DNA from: Leptotrichia trevisanii DSM 22070
Lineage (GTDB): Bacteria; Fusobacteriota; Fusobacteriia; Fusobacteriales; Leptotrichiaceae
Assembly (NCBI RefSeq): GCF_000482505.1
Contig: NZ_AXVL01000023.1
Span: 1 to 60,789 of the forward strand
Direction: 5' to 3'
DNA length: 60,789 nucleotides
Shown here: piece after piece, positions 53,201 through 60,789 of the stretch
Numbering within the stretch: position 1 is the first letter of the stretch
Layout of the letters: each line of letters begins with the position of its first letter
Translations under genes and position numbers: made by a program
Notes under the pieces: model-generated
Told to the model about the DNA's origin: nothing
What the model saw: the letters and a program-made list of their open reading frames with translations, nothing else
Databases searched by the model: none

Positions 53201-56200
53201 ATTAATTATATTTTTGGGTGATGTTGCATTAGAATAAATTCCGATAGAATTATTTCCGCTTAAAGAAATTTTACTATTATTTGTTAAATCTGTATTCATA
53301 GCCAAAATTCCTCTTGCATTTTCCCTTGTGCTTAAAATTTCCTCAGCCGTCATTGTAAAAATAGCATTTTTCAAATAGAATCCATTGGAATTTCTACCTA
53401 GACGAACTGTCTTTAATCCACTTATTTCAGAATTCCCTTCAACATATGCTCCAGTATAGTCATCTGCCACAGTCATATCCACTTTCGTTCCTGCTCCAGC
53501 CAGATTAGCCTTACTGTCCTTCAAATAAAGCATCGTATTTTGAGTAGCACCTAAATTTCCTAAATATGAAGTAAATTCAGAACTTTCCAGATAAGCCAAT
53601 ACTCCCTTATTATTGAAATTAGCAATCCCTTTTGCAGTAATATTGGCATGCTTACCATAAAATGCGATTCCGTCTTCTCCGACAGTAACGTTTGAATCAT
53701 TTTCCAAGTTTGTATTTTCTGCGTAAATTCCAACTGATGGAGAACCGGTTAATTTTTTCTCGACAGTTATATTTCCTGTATTTGTTACTATGTTTCTATC
53801 ACCTGCCACAGTCCCCTTACCTTTGCTGTAAATTCCAACCGAGCCATCTCCCAATGTGATATTCGCCTTGCTATCCATTACTAACTTCTTATCAGCATTT
53901 GTTGTATAAATACCAACATTTTTTTCTGAACCAGCGGCACTTTCGATGCTTCCACCAAGATTAGTAACTTTTTCAGCATCTTTAAGATACATTCCAACTG
54001 AATTTTTATTCAAACTTATTTTTGAGTTGGCAGTTGTTTCCACTTCCACTTTATTCAAAGTAACTCCATCAAATTTTCTCGTATTTGCATCATAGAATCC
54101 ATAAATTCCAGTTGAATTTTCCCCAACTTTAATTTCTCCATCATTCAGAACTCTTGCCGAGTTTGCATAAATTCCAGTTGATTTTTTTGCTGCCGATAAA
54201 TCAAGTGTTCCATAATTTTCTATTTCAAAATTAACATTCTTCCAAGTAAGTGTGCCTGGAGCTGTTGGATTTTTCATCCCTTCTGCCATAAGTCCAATAT
54301 TCTGTTCAGGCTGAATTGCACCATCCGCTACTGATTTTACAGTTTTTCCAGCCGTTAAATAAGTTTCTCCATTTATTACATGACTTAACACCATTTTAGG
54401 TTTTAAATCCTTATCACCAGAAATTACAGACTGTCCTTCTTCCAATCTCACTTCTTCGGCTTCATTTCCGTGATTGTTAAAAGTCCAGCTATCCACATTA
54501 ACTTTGGAACCTTTTTTACCAAATACCCCAATTCCTGATTTAGTCATTTCAATAGTAGATGTTCCTCCATTAAATTCAGAATTTTCAGCAGCATAGGCAA
54601 CAACTCCACCATTCATGGAAATAGTATTATTTGTCAATTCCACTTTTCCATTTTCAGCAATGAAAAATCCTGTACCTTCTTCGCCCATGTTCATATTACC
54701 AGTATATTTTATATTACTTTTGTTATCTACAAAAATTCCAACTCCCTTTTTACCGGCAGTAACATTTGCAGCAATGTCGTATACTGTTGCAGGTGAATCT
54801 GTTGTACCTTGTCCATCAGCATAAATTCCTATTGCATATTTAGGATTTGCTCCCTCTACTGTATCTCCGACTTTAATATCATTACTGTATGCTGAAATAT
54901 CAGTCGTACCTTTTAAATAAAGTCCAACTATACCGTTTCCTTTTGTACTTCCAGTTGTAAAATCAAGTTTAGGTGAAGTTCCAGTCAATTTTGCAGTATC
55001 TCCAGAAACTTTTGTATCTCCTTCCAGATATACTCCAACTCCATAACCTGATACAGTTCCAATATTGGCTCCTTCCAGAGAAGTATCCTTATTTTTAACA
55101 TAATAAGCAATATTAGCTCCCGATGTCCCCAAATTAATCGTTCCAGTAGAAGTATCGCTCACTTTTCCACCTTTTGAAACATAAACACCGACAGATTTAT
55201 TCACAGAATCCCCAATTGTAACAGTTCCTACTTTTTCAACAGTCGATTTTGGAGCATAAATCCCAATCGATTCTTCTCCTTCCAATGTTATCGTTCCACC
55301 TTCATTTTTAACTTTCAAGTTACTAGCTGCTGATGTTCCGTTTTTAGCAAAAATTCCAACTGAACCTTTTCCTTTTGTATTAATATCTTTTTTATTTTCA
55401 ATGTTCAAAGTATTTGTTCCATCAATTTCCCCATACATTCCAGCCGATTTTTCTTTTTCCATTGTAATAGTACCGCTATTTTCAAAATTAGAAATATTTT
55501 TTCCAAACATTCCAACAGCTTCTTTACCTTTCATTGTAATAGCTGCATTTCCTGCATTAATCGCCTTACTATTGTTATCAGCCGCATATATTCCAATTCC
55601 GCCTTTATCCGTTGCAGCCACTGGTTCTCTAGTTGATATAATATTTCCCTCATTTGTTGCAGTTGAACCTCCAACAGCCGCCAAAGCTACATTTGTATTC
55701 GTTTTCAATGTTTTCCCGCTCGAAACACTTACTTCCGAATCATCAGAACCTAATAATGCAATCGTAGAATTCGCACCACCTTTTGTAATGTCAAAATCTT
55801 CATTCAATACAGCTTTTGCTTTGTTTCTAGCATAAACTAAGCTCGAACTTTCCCCCATTGCAGTCAAATTTATTCCTTTTATTCCATTATTAAGGAAACT
55901 TCCCATATTAACTGTAACATCAGTTGAATCACCATCTAAATACGCAAATGTTGATTTTTTACCTAAACTTACATTCATTCGCCCTTTATTTACAAATGTA
56001 TTATTAAATCTACCAGCAACCGCAGAATACAAACCAACTGAATTATCCTTTATTTCCAAAGTAGAACCTTTTCCAATATTTACAGTGGCATCACCATCTG
56101 AATATATCCCAATATTTCCTGTTGCTGTAGCAGGAGAATCTACTGTAATTTTCCCAGCATTATTAAATGTCATATCCGATGTTTTTACTACAACACCATG

Positions 56201-58705
56201 AGCCACTTTCCCACTGGCAGAAATAGTTCCAGTATTCAAGAAAGCCCCTTTTTTTCCATAAAATCCAATACTTCCCTCAAAATTTGCAGGATTTACATTA
56301 TTTTTTGCATTTCCTTCTACTGAAATAGTTCCTGCATTGCTACCTTCCCCAGATAACAACGCATACCCAATCGACTGCTCACCTGTAACTTTAACTTCTG
56401 CCCCTTCATCAATTACTACTTTTCCAACTACATCTACATCACCTACAGTTTTTTCTCCAGTTTCAAGATTTACAAGTGTTCCTTTTTCTTTATTTTTTGC
56501 TACCGGATAAGCTCCTGCACTTTCCTTTACATATTTATCATATTTTTCACCATTAGCAACAACTCCGTAATTGTTCTTTCCACCAACATTTACTTTTCCA
56601 CCACTTTTTAAAGTAATACTACCACTTGTTTTATGAGATTCGCTTTGTCCAGTTGCTGGATTTATAAATTTTATTTCACTTGCTGCATTTCTTAATCCAT
56701 AGCTTCCTTGTGAAGAGTTATCCAACGTTACATTTGCTCCCACTTCAACTGTTTTAGTTCCAACTATACCTCCAGTTGTATTTTCTAAAGCGTGATCATC
56801 AAATTTTCCAGCCTCCACAGGCCTTGTAGCAACTTCCGTATAAACCCCAACCGAACCTTTACTTTTAATATTTACATTTCCATTAACTACAACAGATTGA
56901 ATAGAATTAAGTAATCCGACACCAACTGAATTATCTCCAGTCATAGTTATGGTTCCACTATTTTCTATTTTGCTCATATATTCTTTTTGAGCCCTACTTG
57001 CAATCTGTCCACCTTCTAATGAAGTTATTTTATACTCACTGCTGTAATTTCTTGAATTAGCTAAGGCTTTAGAGTTAGGATTTGTTTCATATACTGTTAA
57101 ATTTTTATTTTTAACTGTTAAAATTCCAAAACTTCCAGAACCATTTAAAGTAATTGTTCCACTATTTTCTCCAGTCATCATATTTAATCCTTGTTTTTCA
57201 CTTGAATTACCTGATGATTCTGGATCTTCAGGACGTAATTGAATACCTGCACTTTCAGGAGCATTTAGTGTGATAGTTCCTCCATCGTTTATCATTTGCG
57301 TTCTTGTATTATTACTGGAAGTATCAAAATTATTAAATCCAAATGCAACTTGATTTTTTATTCCAGCACCGCTATTTCCTATTATAGTTCCTTGGTTAAT
57401 AACTTTTATATTTGCTACACTTGATACAGAGCTATATCCAGGATTTACAGCACTGTTTACACTATAATCTGTATGTGTACCTTGTACATCTATTCCCACA
57501 TTTTTAGATTTATTTAAGTTTATAGTTCCTGTATATCTAAATGGTTTTATTTCAGTATCATCATCTCTAATCCCTTCATCTATCATAAAAGCTCTAGTAT
57601 CTTCTCCATTTACATTTACACTTGTATCTACACCATCCAAACCTTTTACTCTCCCCCAAGTTGAAATATAATCTTTTCCATGATATGTAGAATCTTTAGT
57701 TACAGTTACTGTGGTATTATTTATATTATATTGATTTTGACTATCCCTATGAAAATTATATTTCTCACTTAAACCACTAGGTGATAGCATAAAATCAACT
57801 GGTTTCACTTCTCCTGGATTTACAGTTATATTTCCCACTTTATTAACCTGCAACGTATTAATACTCGGATTTATGTTTAACTCAGGCTCTCCTGGAATTG
57901 CTAAATTCGGCCTTTTTGGTAAATTTATTTTTGGTGGTTGCGATGGCTCATTCACTTGTGGATTTATTACAGGTGCTGATACATCGTTTATTACGGGTTC
58001 TGAAATTTGTAGAGGGGTTACTTGTTTTGTTACTTCTTTTGGTGAAATATGTGCCAAGATTTCCACTTCATTTATCGGTTCCTGAATTTTTAATGGACTT
58101 ACAAATCCCCAAAAATCTCTGTTATTTACAGAAGACCAGACAGATGTATTTTTTTCAATGCCTGCTCTTCCTGTCATTAATCCTCTGCTTCTCCAATTTG
58201 CCAAAGAATCATTCCCTGGCGTGATTGGAGCTCCTTTTGCATTATTTTCAGTTGCTGGATCCAATGCGTTTCTAACTTTCCAATTAGGCCTTTGGAATAA
58301 CGTATTATAATAGTATTTTGCCTGTTTATCCCCACGCCCTTTATAAACTCCATTCCATTCACTATAATAAAAATTAATTCCATATTGCCAGTTACTCCAA
58401 GGTGATTTTACAACGTGATCCCCCTGCTCCATTAACTGAACCAGTTCCAAATTCAATTCTTCCAGTGTTTCTTCATTTTCTTTTCTCGTTTTCTTAATTG
58501 CAGCACGTGATCTGTCTGCTGACATTATTAACTCTTTATTTGTTTTTTCATAAAGTACGTCAGAAGATGTGTTCATTCCCACAGAAAACGTTACCATCCC
58601 TGTCATCAAATACGAAAACAACAGTGATTCAGAATACTTTATATCTTTAGTTTTCTTTGCAAAGGCTTTTAAATCTTTTTTAGCCTGCTTTAAATTGTTA
58701 TTCAT
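50270..58705 (-). CDS. Giant autotransporter adhesin (2811 residues), fusobacterial N-terminal type
   Basis: This surface protein is secreted by a type V mechanism. Residues 1-45 are an extended charged signal region followed by a hydrophobic helix (SYLMTGMVTFSVGM), as in the autotransporter-associated N-terminal domain of Fusobacteria. A coiled segment (60-90) and a Pro-rich linker (~195-290) follow. Then come some 2200 residues of beta-helical repeats (variants of NSGTITM, GSVGIYAKNG, KSVGVY). The C-terminal ~270 residues form the beta-barrel (start near NEWRNPTKQNN) and end GIGFRVIY. A role in adhesion is inferred from RadD/Fap2-like architecture. AAAAGGAG precedes the ATG. Confidence 0.9.
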   Translation of the reverse strand: MNNNLKQAKKDLKAFAKKTKDIKYSESLLFSYLMTGMVTFSVGMNTSSDVLYEKTNKELIMSADRSRAAIKKTRKENEETLEELNLELVQLMEQGDHVVKSPWSNWQYGINFYYSEWNGVYKGRGDKQAKYYYNTLFQRPNWKVRNALDPATENNAKGAPITPGNDSLANWRSRGLMTGRAGIEKNTSVWSSVNNRDFWGFVSPLKIQEPINEVEILAHISPKEVTKQVTPLQISEPVINDVSAPVINPQVNEPSQPPKINLPKRPNLAIPGEPELNINPSINTLQVNKVGNITVNPGEVKPVDFMLSPSGLSEKYNFHRDSQNQYNINNTTVTVTKDSTYHGKDYISTWGRVKGLDGVDTSVNVNGEDTRAFMIDEGIRDDDTEIKPFRYTGTINLNKSKNVGIDVQGTHTDYSVNSAVNPGYSSVSSVANIKVINQGTIIGNSGAGIKNQVAFGFNNFDTSSNNTRTQMINDGGTITLNAPESAGIQLRPEDPESSGNSSEKQGLNMMTGENSGTITLNGSGSFGILTVKNKNLTVYETNPNSKALANSRNYSSEYKITSLEGGQIASRAQKEYMSKIENSGTITMTGDNSVGVGLLNSIQSVVVNGNVNIKSKGSVGVYTEVATRPVEAGKFDDHALENTTGGIVGTKTVEVGANVTLDNSSQGSYGLRNAASEIKFINPATGQSESHKTSGSITLKSGGKVNVGGKNNYGVVANGEKYDKYVKESAGAYPVAKNKEKGTLVNLETGEKTVGDVDVVGKVVIDEGAEVKVTGEQSIGYALLSGEGSNAGTISVEGNAKNNVNPANFEGSIGFYGKKGAFLNTGTISASGKVAHGVVVKTSDMTFNNAGKITVDSPATATGNIGIYSDGDATVNIGKGSTLEIKDNSVGLYSAVAGRFNNTFVNKGRMNVSLGKKSTFAYLDGDSTDVTVNMGSFLNNGIKGINLTAMGESSSLVYARNKAKAVLNEDFDITKGGANSTIALLGSDDSEVSVSSGKTLKTNTNVALAAVGGSTATNEGNIISTREPVAATDKGGIGIYAADNNSKAINAGNAAITMKGKEAVGMFGKNISNFENSGTITMEKEKSAGMYGEIDGTNTLNIENKKDINTKGKGSVGIFAKNGTSAASNLKVKNEGGTITLEGEESIGIYAPKSTVEKVGTVTIGDSVNKSVGVYVSKGGKVSDTSTGTINLGTSGANIAYYVKNKDTSLEGANIGTVSGYGVGVYLEGDTKVSGDTAKLTGTSPKLDFTTGSTKGNGIVGLYLKGTTDISAYSNDIKVGDTVEGANPKYAIGIYADGQGTTDSPATVYDIAANVTAGKKGVGIFVDNKSNIKYTGNMNMGEEGTGFFIAENGKVELTNNTISMNGGVVAYAAENSEFNGGTSTIEMTKSGIGVFGKKGSKVNVDSWTFNNHGNEAEEVRLEEGQSVISGDKDLKPKMVLSHVINGETYLTAGKTVKSVADGAIQPEQNIGLMAEGMKNPTAPGTLTWKNVNFEIENYGTLDLSAAKKSTGIYANSARVLNDGEIKVGENSTGIYGFYDANTRKFDGVTLNKVEVETTANSKISLNKNSVGMYLKDAEKVTNLGGSIESAAGSEKNVGIYTTNADKKLVMDSKANITLGDGSVGIYSKGKGTVAGDRNIVTNTGNITVEKKLTGSPSVGIYAENTNLENDSNVTVGEDGIAFYGKHANITAKGIANFNNKGVLAYLESSEFTSYLGNLGATQNTMLYLKDSKANLAGAGTKVDMTVADDYTGAYVEGNSEISGLKTVRLGRNSNGFYLKNAIFTMTAEEILSTRENARGILAMNTDLTNNSKISLSGNNSIGIYSNATSPKNIINNAPMTLSGSKTLGVFLKGDQTFTNNADLTLGDSANSLEPTIGVYTTEGLSTINHNSGNIEVGKKSLGIYSVNDSGVSINGGKIHVKDEAIGIYKKGGTVTVNGELAVDSHVSTVKDTEPVAVYGVNGTTVNDYASKVSIGEKSYGFILSNSDPSKVNTYTNTNAGTVSLASDSTYLYSTGRANVVNNRSINSNNADHLIGFYIKGNNSGRGNFVNNGILDFSTGKGNIGIYAPNSVAVNSGTGKIMVGATDDRDSAGNLYSDFSKVVYGIGMAADNGGSIKNDGEIRLYGNKSIGMYGSGNGTVVENNGKILLDGSRATDTNKIQGMTGVYVDNGAKFVNRGTIQTTDSYAGRDGKVNPNVSGLTGVAVMNGSTLINEASGKILIDADNSYGVIIRGKVNSDGTVNYAVIKNYGEIKVRGTGTYGISWKDVTPEQIKELENQINSKLTSDPQGQELRGSTGTDKGIGGVNIAIKDGKPVFMRNGVPVSDSEVEQISKIIGKGSNLGLSDIGFYIDTLGRTKPINIDGAVPPINSQLIIGTEYSERTNSKYWFVKDDVIKPFLNQVQGSNYKLKSIAGSLTWMATPVLDSNDQIVGVAMAKIPYTSFTTKSDNAYNFLDGLEQRYDKNTLNSREKQVFNKLNSIGKNEQVLFYQAIDEMMGHQYGNTQQRINSTGNILDKEFSYLRNEWRNPTKQNNKIKVFGSKDEYRTDTAGIIDYTSNSYGVAYVHEDEKIKLGNSSGWYTGIVTNRFKFKDIGKSIENQNMIKAGIFKTMAPANDHNGSLRWTIAGDVFAGINNMKRRYLVVDDIFEAKSDYHSYGAALKTNLSYDIRMSERTHLRPYGALKMEYGRFNDIKEDRGQVRLEVDGNNYYSIKPEVGIEFKYVQPVAEKANFSVGLAAAYENELGKVGDTNNRGRVGYTTANWFGIRGEKDDRHGNGKFDLNIGLDNTKFGITVNGGYDTKGKNARGGIGFRVIY

Positions 58706-58751
58706 TCATTCTCCTTTTTATGAATATTTTAAATATTCTAATTTTATAGTA

Positions 58752-58766
58752 AAGTTAGTTTAACTT
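58752..58766 (-). promoter_or_regulatory. 15-bp palindrome at the giant autotransporter start site
   Basis: Arms aagtta/taactt with a 3-base centre lie just downstream of the -10 box, at the expected transcript start. It could be an operator; no regulator family matches clearly. Confidence 0.45.
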
Positions 58767-58774
58767 ACCTATCT

Positions 58775-58803
58775 ATTGTACCTAACTATGTACCAAATGT
58801 CAA
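58775..58803 (-). promoter_or_regulatory. Promoter of the giant autotransporter
   Basis: On the minus strand TTGACA (58798-58803), exactly 17 bases, then TACAAT (58775-58780). The spacer contains a near-repeat of ggtacatagttaggtac. Confidence 0.75.
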
Positions 58804-59006
58804 TTTTTTTATTTATTAAATTTCAAAAAAATAGAGAGATTGTTAATATCCCTCCATTTCTATATTAATATCTTATCAAAACTAATACTAACCCCCATTT
58901 AAATAACGAATTTATTATAAACTTTTCTAATAAAAGATACAAACCTAATATTTTCAAATAATTAAAATATAATTTTCATTTTTTAAACATAGACTAACCA
59001 TAAGTT

Positions 59007-59035
59007 GTAGGATTTGCGGCAATGAACAATCCTAC
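59007..59035. repeat. Inverted repeat without U-tract
   Basis: Perfect 8-bp arms gtaggatt (59007-59014) and aatcctac (59028-59035) enclose a 13-base GC-richer loop. Neither strand has a U-run after it, so a standard terminator is unlikely. It lies in the 377-base gap between the giant autotransporter and the reductase; nothing else was found in that gap apart from the autotransporter promoter and its palindrome. Confidence 0.4.
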
Positions 59036-59082
59036 TAAAATAAAAAAGAAAAAACATAGTAATATGAAAAAATAAATTTATT

Positions 59083-60066
59083 TTAATATTTTGTAATCAA
59101 ATACTCGAATGCTCCAAGTGCCGCTTTTGCACCTTCCCCCATTGCGATAATTATTTGTTTTTGTCTGATGTTTGTAACATCTCCAGCGGCAAAGATTCCA
59201 GCTACAGAAGTTGAATTATTTTCGGGATTAATTACAATTTCCCAAATTTTATTTGTTTCAACCAAATCTTTTACAACTTCACTTCTAGGCGACAATCCTA
59301 CTTCCACAAACATTCCTTCCACATTTAACGTTCTTTCTTCATTATTTTCTCTATTTTTGTAAACAATGCTTTCCACAAATTCGCTTCCATTCACTTTAGT
59401 TGTTGCAGAATTTAAGATTATTTTTATATTTGACTGTTCAGCCAATTTTTCCTGTAAAACTTTATCTGCCTTTAATTCTGGCATAAATTCAATTAATGTA
59501 ACCGATTTTGCAATTCCAGACAAGTCAAGTGCTGCTTCCACACCCGAATTTCCCCCACCAATTACAGCCACATCCAGCCCTTTATAAAAAGGCCCATCAC
59601 AAGTCGAACAGTAATGCACTCCTTTACCAACATATTCAGCTTCTCCAGGAATATTCAAGCTTCTAGGTTTTGCTCCAGTTGCTACAATAACTGTTTTTGT
59701 CTTATAACTTTTTCCATCATCAGTTACCAAAATCTTATCTTTTCCATCTTCCTTAATCTCTTTTACCAAATGCCCTTCTTTAAACGCAATTTTATGTTCT
59801 TTTAAATGTTTTTCCAATGTTTCAGCAAATTTAGCTCCAGTTGTTGAAACAGTCCCAATAATATTCTCAATTTCATTCGTATCAAGAACCTGTCCACCAA
59901 TCTTCACTCCAACCATTGCTACATTAAGCCCTTTTCTAGCCGCATAAATCGCCGCAGAAACAGCCGCAGGCCCAGATCCAACTACAGTCACATCATAAAG
60001 TTTATTCTCATCAATTTTTACTAATTTCCCTTCATCTAAAGCACCAAGATTCAAGCTAAAACCCAT
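59083..60066 (-). CDS. Thioredoxin reductase-like flavoprotein, AhpF C-terminal type
   Basis: This is a 327-residue FAD/NAD(P)H disulfide reductase. The FAD site is VVGSGPAAVSAAIYAARKG near residue 30, the redox pair is Cys-x-x-Cys in HYCSTCDGPFYKG near 150, the NAD(P)H site is VIGGGNSGVEAALDLSGIAK near 170 and the closing FAD motif is GIFAAGDVT near 288. The VTLIEFMPELKADKVLQEKL and KQIIIAMGEGAKAALGAFEYL blocks are closer to the C-terminal half of AhpF than to classic TrxB. The N-terminal thioredoxin domains of AhpF are missing. It may reduce thioredoxin or a peroxiredoxin. A PerR-like box in its promoter supports a role in peroxide defence. Confidence 0.85.
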   Translation of the reverse strand: MGFSLNLGALDEGKLVKIDENKLYDVTVVGSGPAAVSAAIYAARKGLNVAMVGVKIGGQVLDTNEIENIIGTVSTTGAKFAETLEKHLKEHKIAFKEGHLVKEIKEDGKDKILVTDDGKSYKTKTVIVATGAKPRSLNIPGEAEYVGKGVHYCSTCDGPFYKGLDVAVIGGGNSGVEAALDLSGIAKSVTLIEFMPELKADKVLQEKLAEQSNIKIILNSATTKVNGSEFVESIVYKNRENNEERTLNVEGMFVEVGLSPRSEVVKDLVETNKIWEIVINPENNSTSVAGIFAAGDVTNIRQKQIIIAMGEGAKAALGAFEYLITKY

Positions 60067-60119
60067 TTTCCATACCTCCGAATTTAATTTTTATTTATTT
60101 TATAATAATTTATTTAATT

Positions 60120-60134
60120 TTGTAATCATTACAA
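60120..60134 (-). promoter_or_regulatory. PerR-box-like operator
   Basis: A perfect palindrome ttgtaat-c-attacaa differs from the PerR consensus ttataatnattataa at only two symmetrical positions. It lies just downstream of the -10 box of the reductase gene, where a repressor would block transcription. Confidence 0.65.
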
Positions 60135-60137
60135 TTT

Positions 60138-60166
60138 ATTTTAATATAATTTTCCAAAATTGTCAA
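60138..60166 (-). promoter_or_regulatory. Promoter of the AhpF/TrxB-like reductase
   Basis: On the minus strand TTGACA (60161-60166), 17 bases, then TAAAAT (60138-60143). Start would be in the PerR-like box. Confidence 0.7.
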
Positions 60167-60254
60167 TATTTAAATTTTAACTTTAATAAATGTCATATTT
60201 ATTTTATCAACAATTTCCAATATTTTCTTACCTATTAAAAAATTAAAAACAAAA

Positions 60255-60280
60255 CCCACCAGTTATAAATAACCAGTGGG
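60255..60280 (-). terminator. Terminator of the membrane-peptide gene
   Basis: On the minus strand a 12-bp stem with two G-U pairs and a 2-base loop is followed by TTTTGTTTTT. On the plus strand the same two positions are C-A mismatches, so the RNA comes from the minus strand. Confidence 0.75.
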
Positions 60281-60310
60281 CAAAGGTAGGAGGAGATTAA
60301 TTCAAGCCGA

Positions 60311-60382
60311 CTATCTTTGACGGCTAAAAATCAAGAAAAAAATGATTATAGCCAATAAAACAGTCCAGTCTTGATTAATCAT
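60311..60382 (-). CDS. 23-residue single-span membrane peptide, type I toxin-like
   Basis: The ATG at 60382 has an almost perfect extended ribosome site, GGGGGTGGTC, five bases before it. The product opens MINQDWT, has a hydrophobic stretch VLLAIIIFFLIF and ends SRQR. A short polar start, one membrane span and a basic tail are the shape of type I toxin-antitoxin toxins (Ibs, TisB, Fst-like), but I recognise no specific family and see no clear antisense RNA promoter. The gene has a promoter, a structured leader and a terminator of its own, so it is a deliberate small gene. It lies beside an IS91-type element. Confidence 0.65.
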   Translation of the reverse strand: MINQDWTVLLAIIIFFLIFSRQR

Positions 60383-60412
60383 CTTGACCACCCCCAATCT
60401 ATATGCTTTGTT

Positions 60413-60455
60413 GTCGTTTAAGTTTGCGGATCTTAATCGACAGAATATTATATCA
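60413..60455 (-). promoter_or_regulatory. Promoter and leader hairpin of the membrane-peptide gene
   Basis: The minus strand shows an extended -10 TGATATAAT (60455-60447). The leader then forms a hairpin, GTCG-A-TTAAG with CTTAA-A-CGAC (60441-60432 and 60422-60413). Structured leaders of this kind delay translation in type I toxin mRNAs. Confidence 0.5.
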
Positions 60456-60463
60456 TAAAAAAA

Positions 60464-60491
60464 GCCGAATAGAAATTCGGCTGATTTTTTT
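60464..60491 (+). terminator. Bidirectional hairpin between the peptide gene and the IS91 gene
   Basis: Perfect 7-bp arms gccgaat (60464-60470) and attcggc (60475-60481) with loop agaa. A-run before and T-run after allow termination on either strand. The -35 regions of both flanking promoters fall in it. Confidence 0.55.
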
Positions 60492-60504
60492 GTATAATAT
60501 ATTT

Positions 60505-60789
60505 ATGATAAACATTACACAAAATAAACTGAAATATATTTTCAGTAACAACAATATTTTACTAGATTCCTTAAAATTTTGCAAGAAAAATAATATTGGC
60601 GACAGTCACCTTGAACATATTAAACTTTCCATTGATAAATTTCTTGCCTGCAGGGATATTTCAAAAGGTTTTGTCAAGTTCAAATGTCCTCACTGTCCCG
60701 TTACACACCTGTTCCCTATTACTTGTAAGTCTAAGCTCTGTCCTTCTTGTGGTTACAAGTACTCTAGGACATGGACTGAAAATATTCAA
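60505..60789 (+). CDS. IS91-family transposase, 5' part
   Basis: The first 95 codons are present and the frame runs off the window. The zinc-binding N-terminal domain of IS91 transposases is clear: FKCPHCPVTHLFPITC followed by KLCPSCGYKYSRTW, with paired cysteines near residues 65-88. The catalytic HUH/Y2 region would follow outside. These enzymes move by rolling-circle transposition. TATAAT at 60493-60498 lies only six bases before the ATG and no ribosome site is seen, so translation may be leaderless or the real control is elsewhere. Confidence 0.8.
   Translation, partial: MINITQNKLKYIFSNNNILLDSLKFCKKNNIGDSHLEHIKLSIDKFLACRDISKGFVKFKCPHCPVTHLFPITCKSKLCPSCGYKYSRTWTENIQ

Noticed and set aside
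50270-58705. Reading frames on the plus strand inside the giant autotransporter
   Set aside because: They are antisense to a continuous, repeat-bearing coding frame and have no ribosome sites.
1-60789. CRISPR arrays, tRNA or rRNA genes
   Set aside because: No regularly spaced direct repeats and no tRNA-like or rRNA-like segments were seen by eye; a covariance search would settle it.

Overview
The window is AT-rich DNA from a diderm anaerobe of the Fusobacteriota, most probably Leptotrichia or a close relative. This is inferred from the very large autotransporter with a fusobacterial-type N-terminal region, the LPS heptose kinase, the secretin, the AT-rich codon use and the frequent TTG/GTG starts placed by good Shine-Dalgarno sites. 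No database search was possible. Nearly all genes lie on the minus strand.

Layout. (1) 1-750: the 3' end of an ISLre2-type transposase abutting a truncated C5 DNA methyltransferase. (2) 758-5692: two FAD flavoproteins, an EEP-family phosphohydrolase and an O-methyltransferase. A candidate ~75-nt small RNA with its own promoter and terminator lies at 3957-4031. (3) 6148-15265: a split type IV pilus/type II secretion-like locus running from a major pseudopilin through prepilin peptidase, three minor pseudopilins, PilMN/GspL-like, PilO-like and secretin genes. A heptose kinase and a ROK sugar kinase sit between the secretin and the GspF/PilC platform gene. No ATPase is in the window. (4) 15400-18964: two small cysteine-containing lipoproteins, then fabD, a small membrane protein, fabH and rpmF. 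(5) 19185-29173: a DUF389 protein, a GNAT-CDF fusion, a full-length SRP RNA with Alu domain and strong promoter, a Snf2 helicase with SWIM finger, a DUF1439-like lipoprotein and uvrA. (6) 29340-29950: a gene-free stretch with two GC-rich hairpins, possibly a small non-autonomous element. (7) 29952-34365: a nucleoside-type ABC transporter (ATPase and two permeases) plus a methyltransferase, behind a promoter overlapped by an operator-like inverted repeat. (8) 34387-40730: a secreted protein, uvrC-rapZ, a DUF1439-like protein and a membrane protein with a duplicated helix-turn-helix-like tail. (9) 41021-46300: a zinc alcohol dehydrogenase with a 26-bp palindrome at its promoter, a GNAT enzyme, a secreted protein and a lipoprotein autotransporter with a degenerate subtilisin domain. 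(10) 46457-50042: tandem mgtE genes behind a ~240-nt structured leader with a possible leader peptide, then a lipoprotein. (11) 50270-58803: a 2811-residue autotransporter adhesin. (12) 59083-60166: an AhpF/TrxB-like reductase with a PerR-box-like operator. (13) 60255-60789: a cassette encoding a 23-residue membrane peptide that resembles a type I toxin, next to the start of an IS91-family transposase.

The loci most worth a second look are the small RNA at 3957-4031, the membrane-peptide cassette at 60255-60460, the pseudo-subtilisin autotransporter, the mgtE leader and the PerR-like control of the reductase. All functions are read from sequence motifs and remembered families; promoters and RNAs are predictions.
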